Assembly (NCBI GenBank): GCA_006546595.1
Contig: VIAD01000001.1
Span: forward strand, 275,258 to 339,257
DNA: 64,000 bases
From: Moraxellaceae bacterium AER2_44_116
GTDB taxonomy: Bacteria > Pseudomonadota > Gammaproteobacteria > Pseudomonadales > Moraxellaceae
Direction of reading: 5' to 3'
In this document: one piece after another, positions 55,260 through 64,000 of the stretch
Layout of the letters: every line of letters begins with the position of its first letter
Numbering within the stretch: position 1 is the stretch's first letter
Made by a program: the position numbers and the translations under genes
The notes under the pieces: model-generated
Database searches by the model: none
What the model was told of the DNA's origin: nothing
What the model saw: the letters and a program-made list of their open reading frames with translations, nothing else

Positions 55260-56222
55260 ATGATTGTTAATATTCGTGATACATTTGAATCACTCAAAGT
55301 GGCCATTGATAACTTTAATTCCAAATGGGTTAAGCATGTTGTTTTTGCAGAAGTTTTTGAAACGCCGTTAAATCACAGCGGCCTTGCGCCCAAAGTCATT
55401 ACTGTGACTCCGTTGACCGATGAAGACGCTATTCATAAGTCTGTCGATGCCTTCAAAACACTCTATTTTCAACCCAATCAACACCCAGCTACGGCTTTTC
55501 GTTTGTCAGGTTGGATTGGTGTCAGTCAAGATTTATCAGCAGAAATAGCCATCGTAAATCAACATAAAGATGCGTTAAAAGCATTAATGCACAGTATTCC
55601 TGAAAAAGAACGTAATCGTTGGACACGGCAGGCATTACCCAATGTCTCTCTTTTGCAGTGTTATCGTCACTTAGTACAATGGTCTCCTGCGCCTGAATGT
55701 GTTTATTTTTCTTGGGCAGGTGCAACACCGAGCAGCGTTCATGTCAGCAAAGAAAAAGTACACGCACAACTTAATCGTGCATTAGCGCATATTCCCGATC
55801 AATTTTCGGCTGAAGAATGGCAAGTTATTATCGACTTACAGCGTCAACAACTAGATCAAGTCCCTATTGAAACGCCATTGATCTATCGTTGGTTTAAATC
55901 ACCACATCCACGTATTATGGCTTACAACAAAGGTCAAACAACCAATGCAGGACGTATTGTCCCCGCGAATTTGCCTGTATTTGTGGTATTAGAAAACAAC
56001 CAAAAACCAAAGGTTTATGGTTTAGGTGATTTTGATATGAAGGATCATGTGAGAGAAACGCCGCGATCTGACTCTGCCCTACTTTCTCCTGTGATTGAAA
56101 GCTTGGGCTTGTATGCCCAGATTGGCGCACCTACTAAAAAATATGCGCCGCCTGTCAGTGGCGAAAATCCCAGTGCCACTAGCAGAAACTCGGGTACTAA
56201 AAACGTCATTGAGGATGTATGA
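55260..56222 (+). CDS. tus: Tus-like DNA replication terminus site-binding protein
   Basis: 320 residues, ATG with AAGGA upstream. Against E. coli Tus, matching blocks are the N-terminal helix (DTFESLKVAIDNF; Tus NTTFRQMEQELAIF), LPNVSLLQCYRHL near 124-136 (Tus LPGLITLNAYRTL), VYFSWAGATPSSVHVSKEKVHAQLNRAL (Tus [27 protein letters not shown]), SAEEWQ near 180 and the C-terminal SPVIESLGLYAQI. It should bind Ter sites and block forks from one side. About 30 extra residues at the C-terminus look disordered. A Ter-like TATTGTAGCTTAT (minus strand 55209-55197) lies in its promoter, as TerB does for E. coli tus. Tus is patchily spread outside enterobacteria. Confidence 0.78.
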   Translation: MIVNIRDTFESLKVAIDNFNSKWVKHVVFAEVFETPLNHSGLAPKVITVTPLTDEDAIHKSVDAFKTLYFQPNQHPATAFRLSGWIGVSQDLSAEIAIVNQHKDALKALMHSIPEKERNRWTRQALPNVSLLQCYRHLVQWSPAPECVYFSWAGATPSSVHVSKEKVHAQLNRALAHIPDQFSAEEWQVIIDLQRQQLDQVPIETPLIYRWFKSPHPRIMAYNKGQTTNAGRIVPANLPVFVVLENNQKPKVYGLGDFDMKDHVRETPRSDSALLSPVIESLGLYAQIGAPTKKYAPPVSGENPSATSRNSGTKNVIEDV

Positions 56223-56280
56223 AAATATGCCGTTAGGGTAGATGATGTTAGGATTTGTTGAATATTGGTTTGGATTTTAC

Positions 56281-56348
56281 CTTCGACTCCGCTCAGGGAG
56301 CGTTTTCCGTTGATTGAGCGGAGTCGTGGTAGCTGAGCGGAGTCGAAG
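56281..56348. repeat. REP-like hairpin element, copy 4 (three arms)
   Basis: CTTCGACTCCGCTCAG followed by two right arms, GAGCGGAGTCG (56317-56327) and CTGAGCGGAGTCGAAG (56333-56348). It lies between convergent tus and the 386-residue hypothetical gene. Confidence 0.8.
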
Positions 56349-56361
56349 CTAAGCCATTTCG

Positions 56362-57522
56362 TTACAGCATTAAACCACGCTCTTTGGCTAATGGTTGCCA
56401 TTTTTCGACTAATTGAGGGTCTTTGAGGGCAAGCTGTTTAAAACGGACACGAATGTTATGTTGTTGGTCTTCAGTCAACGCTTGCATAATATCAAACAGC
56501 GGTTGCCATAAGTGGTGTTGATACGCAGCGTCGATCAGGCGAAATTGTAAATCTTCGCGCTCTTCCATCACCAATTCAGCTAATAGATGTTGTTGCGCGT
56601 GAGACATAAACTCAACTAACGGCAATAGCGTTGCCCATAATGCAAACTTATCGGTGCTTGCAATCGCCGATTTTAATACCCCACGATCATTTAAGGTGGC
56701 GGTGTTAATCAATTGTAACTGTGTTGATGGCGACATGTTGGCAAATAACGGCAAAGCATCTTGCCATAATTGGCGTTCATAAACCGCTTTAACAAGGCCA
56801 TTTAACACAGGCTCACCTAAGTCAGCGGAAATATCGCCCATTTCACGTTTGAGATCATCTTCTAAATGCACCATCAACGCTAAAGCTTCTGGCCATAATT
56901 CGGCATGAAGCTGCAAATACGAAATCAGTTTTTGTAGGCGTTCTTTCGGTAGTAATCGAATAATATCGCTGAGTTGATGTTTTCCTTCAATAAAGAAACC
57001 AATGTGTAATAAGGCTTCTTCTGAGTTAATACCATTCAAAATGACTTTCAAATTGCTGGGGGTCATAAAGTTGACTAGTCGCCCCATCACCATGTAATGC
57101 CGATGTTTGAGTAATTCATTGGCAACAGCCTGCAAGTTTTCCAATGGCATGTGTTGAATGATGTCTTTAACACGGCGAGGATCTAACTCTAACGTGACTT
57201 TTGCTAAAAAAGAGGTCGTCATTTTTTTTGCTAAATCAATCGCGCGTTGATACGGCATTTGGCTGGCAATACGCGCACACAACATCGCACCGAATATTCT
57301 TTCGCCAATACTAGCGGTCACGCCAATCGGCATTAATTTGCTAGCTGACGCTAATTTTTGAAACAGCTTGCTACCATCATTAAATAATTTATCGGTACTG
57401 AGTTCGCGAACTTTAATCAATGTCGGTAAAGACATGCCTTCTAAAAACTGCAATTCCGAACTAGGGACATGTAATAGTTGACCGAGCTTCACTAATTCTG
57501 CGCTGCTATCTAATTTACTCAT
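56362..57522 (-). CDS. hypothetical helical protein
   Basis: 386 residues, not assigned. All-helical with repeated roughly 30-residue units (KDIIQHMPLENLQAVANELL, SDIIRLLPKERLQKLISYLQ) that resemble the MgtE N-terminal/HEAT-like repeat pattern, in which an IxxLPxxxLxxL motif recurs. No signal peptide or membrane segment. It starts 12 bp after the upstream 74-residue gene, so both form a two-gene operon. Confidence 0.7.
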   Translation of the reverse strand: MSKLDSSAELVKLGQLLHVPSSELQFLEGMSLPTLIKVRELSTDKLFNDGSKLFQKLASASKLMPIGVTASIGERIFGAMLCARIASQMPYQRAIDLAKKMTTSFLAKVTLELDPRRVKDIIQHMPLENLQAVANELLKHRHYMVMGRLVNFMTPSNLKVILNGINSEEALLHIGFFIEGKHQLSDIIRLLPKERLQKLISYLQLHAELWPEALALMVHLEDDLKREMGDISADLGEPVLNGLVKAVYERQLWQDALPLFANMSPSTQLQLINTATLNDRGVLKSAIASTDKFALWATLLPLVEFMSHAQQHLLAELVMEEREDLQFRLIDAAYQHHLWQPLFDIMQALTEDQQHNIRVRFKQLALKDPQLVEKWQPLAKERGLML

Positions 57523-57534
57523 GTATCTGACTCC

Positions 57535-57759
57535 TTAACCGCGCACAATTTTCATCACAGGAATACGTAATAACGCAGGGATATAACTCATGGCATTATC
57601 AATAGCATCACTTAGAGTTTTACGCTGTGTTTGTTGCGCTTTTTCAATTAAAGAATTGAGTTGTAAAAGATGAGCATCGCTTAATGATGATAATTCTTGA
57701 ATCTCACTAGCAGACGTTTTCAAGGTGATGCTAAGTTGTTCTAAGGCTAAACTAGACAT
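57535..57759 (-). CDS. small hypothetical protein
   Basis: 74 residues, MSSLALEQLSITLKTSASEI..., Leu/Ser-rich helix followed by a hydrophobic C-terminal stretch (MSYIPALLRIPVMKIV). Family not recognised. It is coupled to the 386-residue gene downstream; its ATG at 57759 stands 225 bp from the next gene, with its own promoter region. Confidence 0.6.
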   Translation of the reverse strand: MSSLALEQLSITLKTSASEIQELSSLSDAHLLQLNSLIEKAQQTQRKTLSDAIDNAMSYIPALLRIPVMKIVRG

Positions 57760-57928
57760 ATTTTTTGTCTCATAGAGTGAACTGACGATTGGATAATGAC
57801 TGAATCAACCCGTCAGTTCATTGACTTTTATGCACAAATTCATCATCAATAAAGATAATGCGCGTGAAAAATAGCCGTTATTGACGTAATGCCAGTCAAT
57901 TAAGAAAATTTACCTATAAAAACCGCCC

Positions 57929-57977
57929 CTTCGACTCCGCTCAGGGAGCTTTTTGCGTTGACTGAGCGGAGTCGAAG
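57929..57977. repeat. REP-like hairpin element, copy 5
   Basis: Full 16-bp arms CTTCGACTCCGCTCAG and CTGAGCGGAGTCGAAG around GGAGCTTTTTGCGTTGA, just past the stop of the minus-strand oxidoreductase. Confidence 0.85.
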
Positions 57978-57984
57978 TCAAAGG

Positions 57985-59292
57985 TTATTGACGCGCTTGG
58001 TGTAATTTCCATGCCAATAAGAGTTCGTTTTTCCAATAGCGGTAATAGGCTTTAGAAACGGACAACTCAAATTCTGGTGTTTGATTATCGGCCAAACGAT
58101 ACATTTGCTCGTAATACCAACCTTGTGCGCCTTGTACATTCATGATTTTAATTAATTCAATGGGACTCGCAGGTGACAATAGACGTTGTTTGCCGATCAC
58201 TAAGTCTTTTTCGTATTGTGGTGTGACTTTCATCATGCGTGTTAATAGTTGTTGTGGCACATTAGGATGCGTACATAGAGGACGCGCCAAACCGATGATG
58301 TCACAATCGCCACTGTTTAAGGCAGCTTCCATTCCTTCGGCTGTTCTAAAACCACCCGTCACCATTAATGGCATGTGAGCAACTTTATGAATAGCACTGG
58401 CATATTCTAAAAAGTAGGCTTCACGAACTTTTGTGCTAGCACGTACAGGCACTATACTGTCACTTTTACCTTCTGAACCCAATAATCGGGGTTGCTCGTA
58501 TGTGCCGCCCGATATTTCTAATAAATCAATATGAGAGTCATTCAGCCATTCAACCACACGCAGGCATTCTTCATTGTTAAAACCGCCTTTACGAAAGTCA
58601 TCTGAGTTCAGTTTAATGGCAACAGGAAAATCGTTACCTACTGCTTTACGAACCGCTTTAACTGTTTCGAGTAAAAAGCGTGCACGATTTTTTAAAGAGC
58701 CTCCCCAAGCATCTGTACGTTGGTTGGTGATTGGCGACAAGAATGATGATAACAAATAACCATGTGCAGAATGAATTTGTACGCCTGTAAAGCCTGTCTC
58801 ACGAGCAATTTTAGCGACTTGCGCAAAGCGATTAATGAAATCTAAAATTTCATCTTCACGTAACGCTCTGGGTTTGGCAAAACTCCCTGCAATGTCGAGT
58901 TGTACGGCCGATGGAGCTAACGGCTCTTGGGTGATATAACGTGGTGACTGACGGCCAGCATGCGAAATTTGCATCCAGAGTTGATTGCATGCCACTGTTC
59001 CCGCTTGCGCCCAACGCTGTAACTTTGCGCGTGACGCTAAACTATCACCACCCGCTGTAATATCAATAGCAACGTTACCCGCACGTTCTAAGACGCGTTG
59101 GTCGATCATCACGTTGCCCGTAATTAACAACCCTGCACCGCCTTCTGACCATAAACGGTATAAATTTGCTAATCGTTCCGTTGCTTGTAAGTTTTTATCC
59201 GACAAACCTTCGGTCATTGCGGCTTTAGCAATTCGATTGGGCAAAATAACACCGCAAGGTAAGGTAAATGGATCATTTAACGAGACAGGCAT
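57985..59292 (-). CDS. NADH:flavin oxidoreductase, old yellow enzyme family
   Basis: 435 residues. An FMN-binding TIM barrel: LPNRIAKAAMTEGL near 17-30, MQISHAGRQSPRY near 107-119, FTGVQIHSAHGYLLSSFLSPITNQRTDAWGG near 169-199 with the catalytic His-x2-His/Tyr region, and GDCDIIGLARPL near 330-341. The C-terminus (from about 350) is an extra helical segment, without the Fe-S cluster of the longer 2,4-dienoyl-CoA reductases. Substrate unknown; such enzymes reduce activated C=C bonds. Monocistronic. Confidence 0.88.
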   Translation of the reverse strand: MPVSLNDPFTLPCGVILPNRIAKAAMTEGLSDKNLQATERLANLYRLWSEGGAGLLITGNVMIDQRVLERAGNVAIDITAGGDSLASRAKLQRWAQAGTVACNQLWMQISHAGRQSPRYITQEPLAPSAVQLDIAGSFAKPRALREDEILDFINRFAQVAKIARETGFTGVQIHSAHGYLLSSFLSPITNQRTDAWGGSLKNRARFLLETVKAVRKAVGNDFPVAIKLNSDDFRKGGFNNEECLRVVEWLNDSHIDLLEISGGTYEQPRLLGSEGKSDSIVPVRASTKVREAYFLEYASAIHKVAHMPLMVTGGFRTAEGMEAALNSGDCDIIGLARPLCTHPNVPQQLLTRMMKVTPQYEKDLVIGKQRLLSPASPIELIKIMNVQGAQGWYYEQMYRLADNQTPEFELSVSKAYYRYWKNELLLAWKLHQARQ

Positions 59293-59425
59293 GACTTCGT
59301 CCTTTGAGTAATAGAAATTGATCTCTTAAATAGCATTTTCTTCATTAAAAATGCACAGTATTTGACGATTATTTTTAGATTAAGATGTAACATTCATTAC
59401 AATTTTCATTCATAGATTTTATGTT

Positions 59426-60274
59426 ATGCGTACTCTGACTATTCAAGAAGCGGTTTGGCAAGCTGCTGAATCTCTAATGTCACAAGGGATTCGCCCTACG
59501 GTTGCCAATGTTCGTGAAATCACTCAACGTGGTAGTGCTGGCACAATTAACGACTCATTAAAAGAATGGTGGCAAGACTTAGCCAAGCGCATTAATGTCA
59601 ATGCTATTCATCCTGACATTCCCGAACCTGTGGTGGCGGTGATGCAACAGCTCTGGCACGTGGCATTAACACATGGTGAGTCGGCATTTGATAAATTTAA
59701 GGAAGAAGCCCAATTACAAGTTGATAATGCACAACAAAGCAAAATAGCCGCATTAGAAAGATTACAGCACGCAGACAATCAAATGACGCATCTACAGGCC
59801 AAAATTGATGTGCTTAAAGAATCGGAACGGCAATTACAAACCACGTTAGCGACCGAAAGTGCATTGCGCTCGCAATCTGAGCAACAATTAGAAGCAGTGA
59901 GATTACACTCGCAAAAAGCATTATCCGATGTTGAGACCCTAAAAAGTCAATTGGAAAAAGAACTCGCATTGTTGGCAGCACAATATCAACACAGTGAACA
60001 ACAATTTAATGAAAAAAATCAGCAACTTGAGCAACAGTTACAGCAACAACATCAAGATTTTGTTGCACAAAGTCATGCTCAACAACAATTTTTACAAGCC
60101 TCTGAATTACGTGCCACACAAACAGATATGCAATTATTACAAGCACAAACGGAATTACGCATGACACAACAACGGTTAGAAAACTGTTTACTCGAAAATA
60201 TGGCATTAAAAGCAACGTTACAGCGCCCTATTCAAAAACGCGATGTGTTAAAAGCCAAATTAAAGCGTTATTAA
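59426..60274 (+). CDS. KfrA-like DNA-binding coiled-coil protein
   Basis: 282 residues. Residues 1-60 (LTIQEAVWQAAESLMSQGIRPTVANVREITQRGSAGTIND) match the KfrA N-terminal helix-turn-helix domain. About 100-260 is a long Gln/Glu/Leu-rich coiled coil with heptad pattern. KfrA is a plasmid-stability autorepressor and nucleoid-like protein; chromosomal copies occur in gammaproteobacteria. Divergent from the OYE gene. The same strand bears sbcDC downstream, but with a REP hairpin between them. Confidence 0.8.
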   Translation: MRTLTIQEAVWQAAESLMSQGIRPTVANVREITQRGSAGTINDSLKEWWQDLAKRINVNAIHPDIPEPVVAVMQQLWHVALTHGESAFDKFKEEAQLQVDNAQQSKIAALERLQHADNQMTHLQAKIDVLKESERQLQTTLATESALRSQSEQQLEAVRLHSQKALSDVETLKSQLEKELALLAAQYQHSEQQFNEKNQQLEQQLQQQHQDFVAQSHAQQQFLQASELRATQTDMQLLQAQTELRMTQQRLENCLLENMALKATLQRPIQKRDVLKAKLKRY

Positions 60275-60282
60275 TCTCTAGG

Positions 60283-60332
60283 CTTCGACTCCGCTCAGCC
60301 AACGTTAAGACGCACCCTGAGCGGAGTCGAAG
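60283..60332. repeat. REP-like hairpin element, copy 6
   Basis: Full 16-bp arms CTTCGACTCCGCTCAG and CTGAGCGGAGTCGAAG between the KfrA-like gene and sbcD. A second palindrome, GGCGAATAAATTCGCC, lies at 60400-60415. Confidence 0.85.
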
Positions 60333-60440
60333 GGGCATTTTAAGCAAACGTCAAAAAGCCCTAAAAATCACTCAGATAATTTATTCGTCAAAACAATACG
60401 GCGAATAAATTCGCCCCTACAGCATTAAAACGAGCAAGTT

Positions 60441-61676
60441 ATGCGTCTTCTTCACACCTCAGACTGGCATTTAGGTCAAAATTTTTTTGGTTTTAGCCGT
60501 CATTATGAACATCAACAGTTTTTAGATTGGCTGTTGCTGACTCTCGTTGAGCAACAAATAGATGTGTTATTGATTGCGGGTGATGTGTTTGATACGGCCA
60601 ATGCGCCTGCTTCCGCTCAACAGCAGTTATATCGGTTTTTGTGCACTGCAAAGTTAAATACGCCTCATTTACAGGTTGTTATTATTGCTGGCAATCATGA
60701 TTCCCCTACTCGCCTAGAAGTTCCAATGCCTTTTTTATCCGCATTTGATATGGTGGTGATTGGCCAAGTCACGCGCCAACACCAACAAATCGATGTTGAG
60801 CGCATGGTGATTCCGTTAAAAAATCGACAAGGCGAAGTAAAAGCATGGTGTTTAGCTATCCCCTTTTTGCGTCCTAGCGATGTTCCCAAAGTTGATAATG
60901 CCAAAGATGCTTATTTGGAGGGCATTGCGGCCTTATATCAACAGGCAGTTGATTGCGCCTTAGACAAACTCGAAGTGGGACAAGCGATTATTGCAATGGG
61001 TCATTGCCATATGTTAGGAAGCCAAGTATCCGAAGACTCGGAACGAAAATTGGTGATGGGTGGTATTGAATCATTGTCTTCTGCGATTTTTGCTCCAGAA
61101 ATTAGTTATGTTGCTTTAGGTCATTTGCATTTGGCTCAAAAAGTGGGTGGCGATGACCGTGTACGTTACTCTGGGACACCGCTGCCCATGTCGTTTTCAG
61201 AAGAGCATTATCAGCATTCCATACGTGTTATTGAACTAGATCATGATGTGATTAAAAGTGCTACATCTGTACTTATTCCACGCACCGTTCCCTTATATCG
61301 AATTCCAAAAAGTAAAGCTGAACCGTTAGATGCTGTTTTGACACTGTTGCAACAACACGATTGGCCAACCATTCCCGAACAACAACAGCCCTATTTATTG
61401 GTGCGTGTACAACTTGAAAAGCCCGAGCCTTCTTTGCGTCAACAGATAGAACAGGTACTAGCGGATAAAGCCGTTAAGTTAGTTAAAATTGAAACTACAT
61501 ACCCTTCTGTGACTGGTGATGATGACAAAGTCATGTCTTTAGAAGATGTACAACGCTTACAACCTGAAGATGTCTTTTTGAAAATGTATCAGCAAAAATT
61601 TGGTATCCCACCTTCTCTACCACTGTTGGGTGCATTTAGAAATTTGATTTTTCAAAACAATATAGGGAGTGTATAA
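60441..61676 (+). CDS. sbcD: nuclease SbcCD subunit D
   Basis: 411 residues; Mre11-type metallophosphoesterase that, with SbcC, cuts hairpins and DNA ends. MRLLHTSDWHLGQNFFG (residues 1-17), LLIAGDVFDTANAP near 47-60, AGNHDSPTRL near 87-96 and GHCH/LGHLHLAQ carry the metal ligands. Length typical. sbcC starts 5 bp after its stop. Confidence 0.95.
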   Translation: MRLLHTSDWHLGQNFFGFSRHYEHQQFLDWLLLTLVEQQIDVLLIAGDVFDTANAPASAQQQLYRFLCTAKLNTPHLQVVIIAGNHDSPTRLEVPMPFLSAFDMVVIGQVTRQHQQIDVERMVIPLKNRQGEVKAWCLAIPFLRPSDVPKVDNAKDAYLEGIAALYQQAVDCALDKLEVGQAIIAMGHCHMLGSQVSEDSERKLVMGGIESLSSAIFAPEISYVALGHLHLAQKVGGDDRVRYSGTPLPMSFSEEHYQHSIRVIELDHDVIKSATSVLIPRTVPLYRIPKSKAEPLDAVLTLLQQHDWPTIPEQQQPYLLVRVQLEKPEPSLRQQIEQVLADKAVKLVKIETTYPSVTGDDDKVMSLEDVQRLQPEDVFLKMYQQKFGIPPSLPLLGAFRNLIFQNNIGSV

Positions 61677-61681
61677 AATCA

Positions 61682-64000
61682 ATGAAGATTTTAGCCATAC
61701 GCGGTAAAAACCTAGCCTCTTTGGGTGATTTTGTCTTGAATTTTCTGCAAGAGCCTTTAGCTTCTGCGGGGTTATTTGCCATTACAGGTGCGACAGGTGC
61801 AGGTAAAAGTACGATTTTAGATGCCTTATGTTTAGCCCTTTATAATCAAACGCCGCGTTTGGCGCGTGTGAAACAAGGCAGTATTGATTTAACGGATGTG
61901 GGTGAATATCGACTAAAAATCCATCATCCACAAACCTTATTACGGCGTGGTGCGGCTGAAGGTTTTGCTGAGGTGGATTTTGTCGGTAATGATAATGGGG
62001 TGTATCGCGCTAAATGGAGTGTTAAACGCGCAAGAGGCAAATCGTCTGGGCAACTACAAGATGAACAACTGTCTCTGTTAGACGTGCCAAATGAAATCTC
62101 TATCGGTCATAAAAAGAAAGAGGTTCAAGACGCTATTCAAGACAAAATTGGCTTGTCATTTGAGGAGTTTAATCGTGCGGTATTATTAGCACAAAATGAG
62201 TTTTTTGCCTTTCTGAAGGCCGACGATAACGAACGTGCCACCCTGCTTGAAGCGCTCACAGGAACAAGTCAATTCAGCGACTTATCCATGCAAGCGTATT
62301 TACGGGCTAAACATGAAAAAGACTTGCTTGTACGCTTACAAACTCAATTAGCAGGCCAAACGTCCCTCGCCCTCGAAGAGCGAGCAACACTAGAATCAAC
62401 GTTACAACAACTGAATCAGCAAGTGATTGATGACAGTCAGCACATTACCGAAATCAATACGGCTATTGCATGGCATGATAAATATCATGACTTACAGCAG
62501 AAAGTTGCCCTCGCTAAGCAGGCGGTTGACAATGCAGAACTCGAATGGCAAAAAAATAGCGAAAAACAGCAATTTTTTCAGCAAATCGAAATGATTCAAC
62601 CAGTTAGAGTATTGATGACGGAGGAAGATCGCTTACAGACCACATTGTCTAAGCAACAACAACACTTAACAATAATGACAGAAACGCTGCAACAACAACA
62701 GTTACACGAGCAACAGTTACAAAGTCAGCACCAACAGGCACTAACAACGCTGAATCAACACGAACAAGCCTATAAACACGCCCAACCCTTATTGGAACAG
62801 GCCAAAAAACTAGACACTCAACAAGAGGGTCAGCAGCAACACCTTCAACAGAGTAAAAATGCGTTATTGACGGCGAAACAACGCTTAGGGCAATCTTCTT
62901 TCAAAGCCTTACCGCAATGGCAACATCTACAAAGCTTATTAAAAAATGCCGAGCAAAGCCTGAGCGTTGAAGATAATCTTGTCGCCAAGGAGCAAACATC
63001 AGCTTGCCAGTTATTAGCAGAACAACAATTAAGCCAGTCCCAGCAGACACTGAGTCAGTTCGACCACGACCAAATCGCTCTAAAGAAAAATCGACTCACC
63101 TTAGCATTACAGCACAATCAACAAGCATCAAGCCATTGGCTAGAATGGCAAACCGCACAACAGCAATATATTCAGCAACAACAAGAAAGTAACGAGCGAA
63201 GTCAACGACAAATTGTGATTGAACAACGTGCACAGGAATTGAATCAAGCACTTGCCATTAGCACCGCCACCGTTCAACAAGCACAAAAAGCACTCGATCA
63301 AGCAAAATTAGCCTGCGCCGATAATGTCGAAGCCTTGCGTAGTTATTTACAACCGAATCATCCCTGTCCTGTCTGCGGCAGTTTGGCGCATGTGTACGAC
63401 AGTCATATCAATCAGCAACTGCAACAGTTAATGACTAACTTGGCGACTGAACTCAATCAGCAGCAGCAACAGGCTCAACAACTGCAAACTGAGCATATTC
63501 AACTAGGCATAGAATCGAAGAACAATACCCAACAGCTTCACGCATTAGTGAGTACTCAACAACAAGCTCAACAACACCTACAGACCTTAGAACAGACACT
63601 ACATCAGCACCACGCCACACTGATGGGAATTGCCCCTGTTAAACGCACTGATTGGCTCAAGCATGAAGCACAACGTCTCAACGAAGAGATCAATACGGTG
63701 AATGAGCAAGAACAACAGCATCGTGATGCTTTAAAACAGCGAGATATGGCGCAAGAATTGGTGAATGCGAGTCGTTTGCTGGTGGATTGTGCCTGTGCAT
63801 TATTTGACTATGCGCGTGAATCACGTCTACTGCTTGAGTTAACACAACAACGCCAGCAATATTTTAATGGCGAACCTGTCGCACTTATCGAAAACACGTT
63901 GCAACAGGCGTTACAGCAAGCACAACACGCCCATCAACGACTCAACGAGCAATTGCAGACAGTCAAAGAGCAGTCTATCGCCACCAGACAACAGCACCAT
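61682..64000 (+). CDS. sbcC: nuclease SbcCD subunit C, 5' part (runs off the window)
   Basis: The frame from ATG 61682 (MKILAIRGKNLASLGDFVLN) stays open to the window edge, about 773 codons seen; the C-terminal ATPase lobe lies outside. Walker A is ITGATGAGKSTILDALCLAL near residue 39. Long Gln-rich coiled coils follow on both sides of the zinc hook CPVC (Cys562-Cys565), the Rad50 dimerisation point. It is the ATPase partner of SbcD. GGGAG upstream of the start overlaps the sbcD end. Confidence 0.95.
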   Translation, partial: MKILAIRGKNLASLGDFVLNFLQEPLASAGLFAITGATGAGKSTILDALCLALYNQTPRLARVKQGSIDLTDVGEYRLKIHHPQTLLRRGAAEGFAEVDFVGNDNGVYRAKWSVKRARGKSSGQLQDEQLSLLDVPNEISIGHKKKEVQDAIQDKIGLSFEEFNRAVLLAQNEFFAFLKADDNERATLLEALTGTSQFSDLSMQAYLRAKHEKDLLVRLQTQLAGQTSLALEERATLESTLQQLNQQVIDDSQHITEINTAIAWHDKYHDLQQKVALAKQAVDNAELEWQKNSEKQQFFQQIEMIQPVRVLMTEEDRLQTTLSKQQQHLTIMTETLQQQQLHEQQLQSQHQQALTTLNQHEQAYKHAQPLLEQAKKLDTQQEGQQQHLQQSKNALLTAKQRLGQSSFKALPQWQHLQSLLKNAEQSLSVEDNLVAKEQTSACQLLAEQQLSQSQQTLSQFDHDQIALKKNRLTLALQHNQQASSHWLEWQTAQQQYIQQQQESNERSQRQIVIEQRAQELNQALAISTATVQQAQKALDQAKLACADNVEALRSYLQPNHPCPVCGSLAHVYDSHINQQLQQLMTNLATELNQQQQQAQQLQTEHIQLGIESKNNTQQLHALVSTQQQAQQHLQTLEQTLHQHHATLMGIAPVKRTDWLKHEAQRLNEEINTVNEQEQQHRDALKQRDMAQELVNASRLLVDCACALFDYARESRLLLELTQQRQQYFNGEPVALIENTLQQALQQAQHAHQRLNEQLQTVKEQSIATRQQHH

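Noticed and set aside
59426..60274. KfrA-like gene as sign of an integrated plasmid
   Set aside because: No replication, partition or transfer genes nearby, and such genes occur on gammaproteobacterial chromosomes.

Overview
The window is about 64 kb of chromosome from a gammaproteobacterium with moderate-to-low GC. The gene order mrp-dcd, porin, pyrG-kdsA-eno-ftsB-ispD-ispF-surE-nlpD-rpoS is a typical gammaproteobacterial housekeeping block. Type I-F CRISPR-Cas, AcnB, a YaiL/DUF2058 protein, SbcCD and a Gram-negative porin fit the same group. The species cannot be named from sequence alone; a Pseudomonadales/Moraxellaceae-like lineage is a guess.

Layout. 1-15.8 kb is housekeeping: ferredoxin-NADP reductase, a secreted HAD/LNS2-like protein, metG, apbC/mrp, dcd, a porin with an apparent Pho box, then the pyrG-to-rpoS series. 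16.0-28.9 kb, on the minus strand, is a tightly packed 13-gene cluster. It carries a heme oxygenase, a [2Fe-2S] ferredoxin and a ferredoxin-dependent bilin reductase, so it should make a reduced bilin from heme. It also carries a phycobiliprotein-like globin, two V4R-type proteins, a 1353-residue helical protein, a Ser/Thr kinase with a C-terminal propeller-like half, a dual-specificity phosphatase, a secreted START-like protein and a membrane-anchored BLUF blue-light sensor. 29.6-32.5 kb holds two paralogous AraC regulators duplicated together with upstream DNA. 32.6-39.2 kb is ordinary accessory metabolism (YaiL, YghU-like GST, hydrolase/TetR/SDR, acnB). 39.7-55.2 kb is a complete type I-F CRISPR-Cas locus (cas1, cas2-3, csy1-csy4) with 110 repeats. 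55.3-64 kb holds a Tus-like replication-terminator protein, two hypothetical genes, an old-yellow-enzyme-like oxidoreductase, a KfrA-like coiled-coil protein, sbcD and the start of sbcC.

Two observations stand out. First, between cas2-3 and csy1 there is a degenerate, reversed two-repeat mini-CRISPR with a 19-nt spacer. The first 16 spacer positions match a site about 100 bp away that has a CC PAM, and the only two mismatches are positions 6 and 12, the positions flipped out in type I crRNA-target duplexes. This looks like a crRNA-like regulatory guide (CreR/CreA type) aimed at the cas leader or at a small toxin in it. Second, the bilin cluster: the reductase lacks the usual PcyA proton-transfer residues, and the globin keeps the Arg-Asp pair that holds a bilin but lacks the chromophore-attachment Cys. 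This would be an unusual bilin system in a bacterium that shows no other photosynthesis gene in this window.

Intergenic regions also carry a dispersed REP-like hairpin family (six copies, arms around GACTCCGCTCAG/CTGAGCGGAGTC). No tRNA, rRNA, prophage or IS element was recognised.
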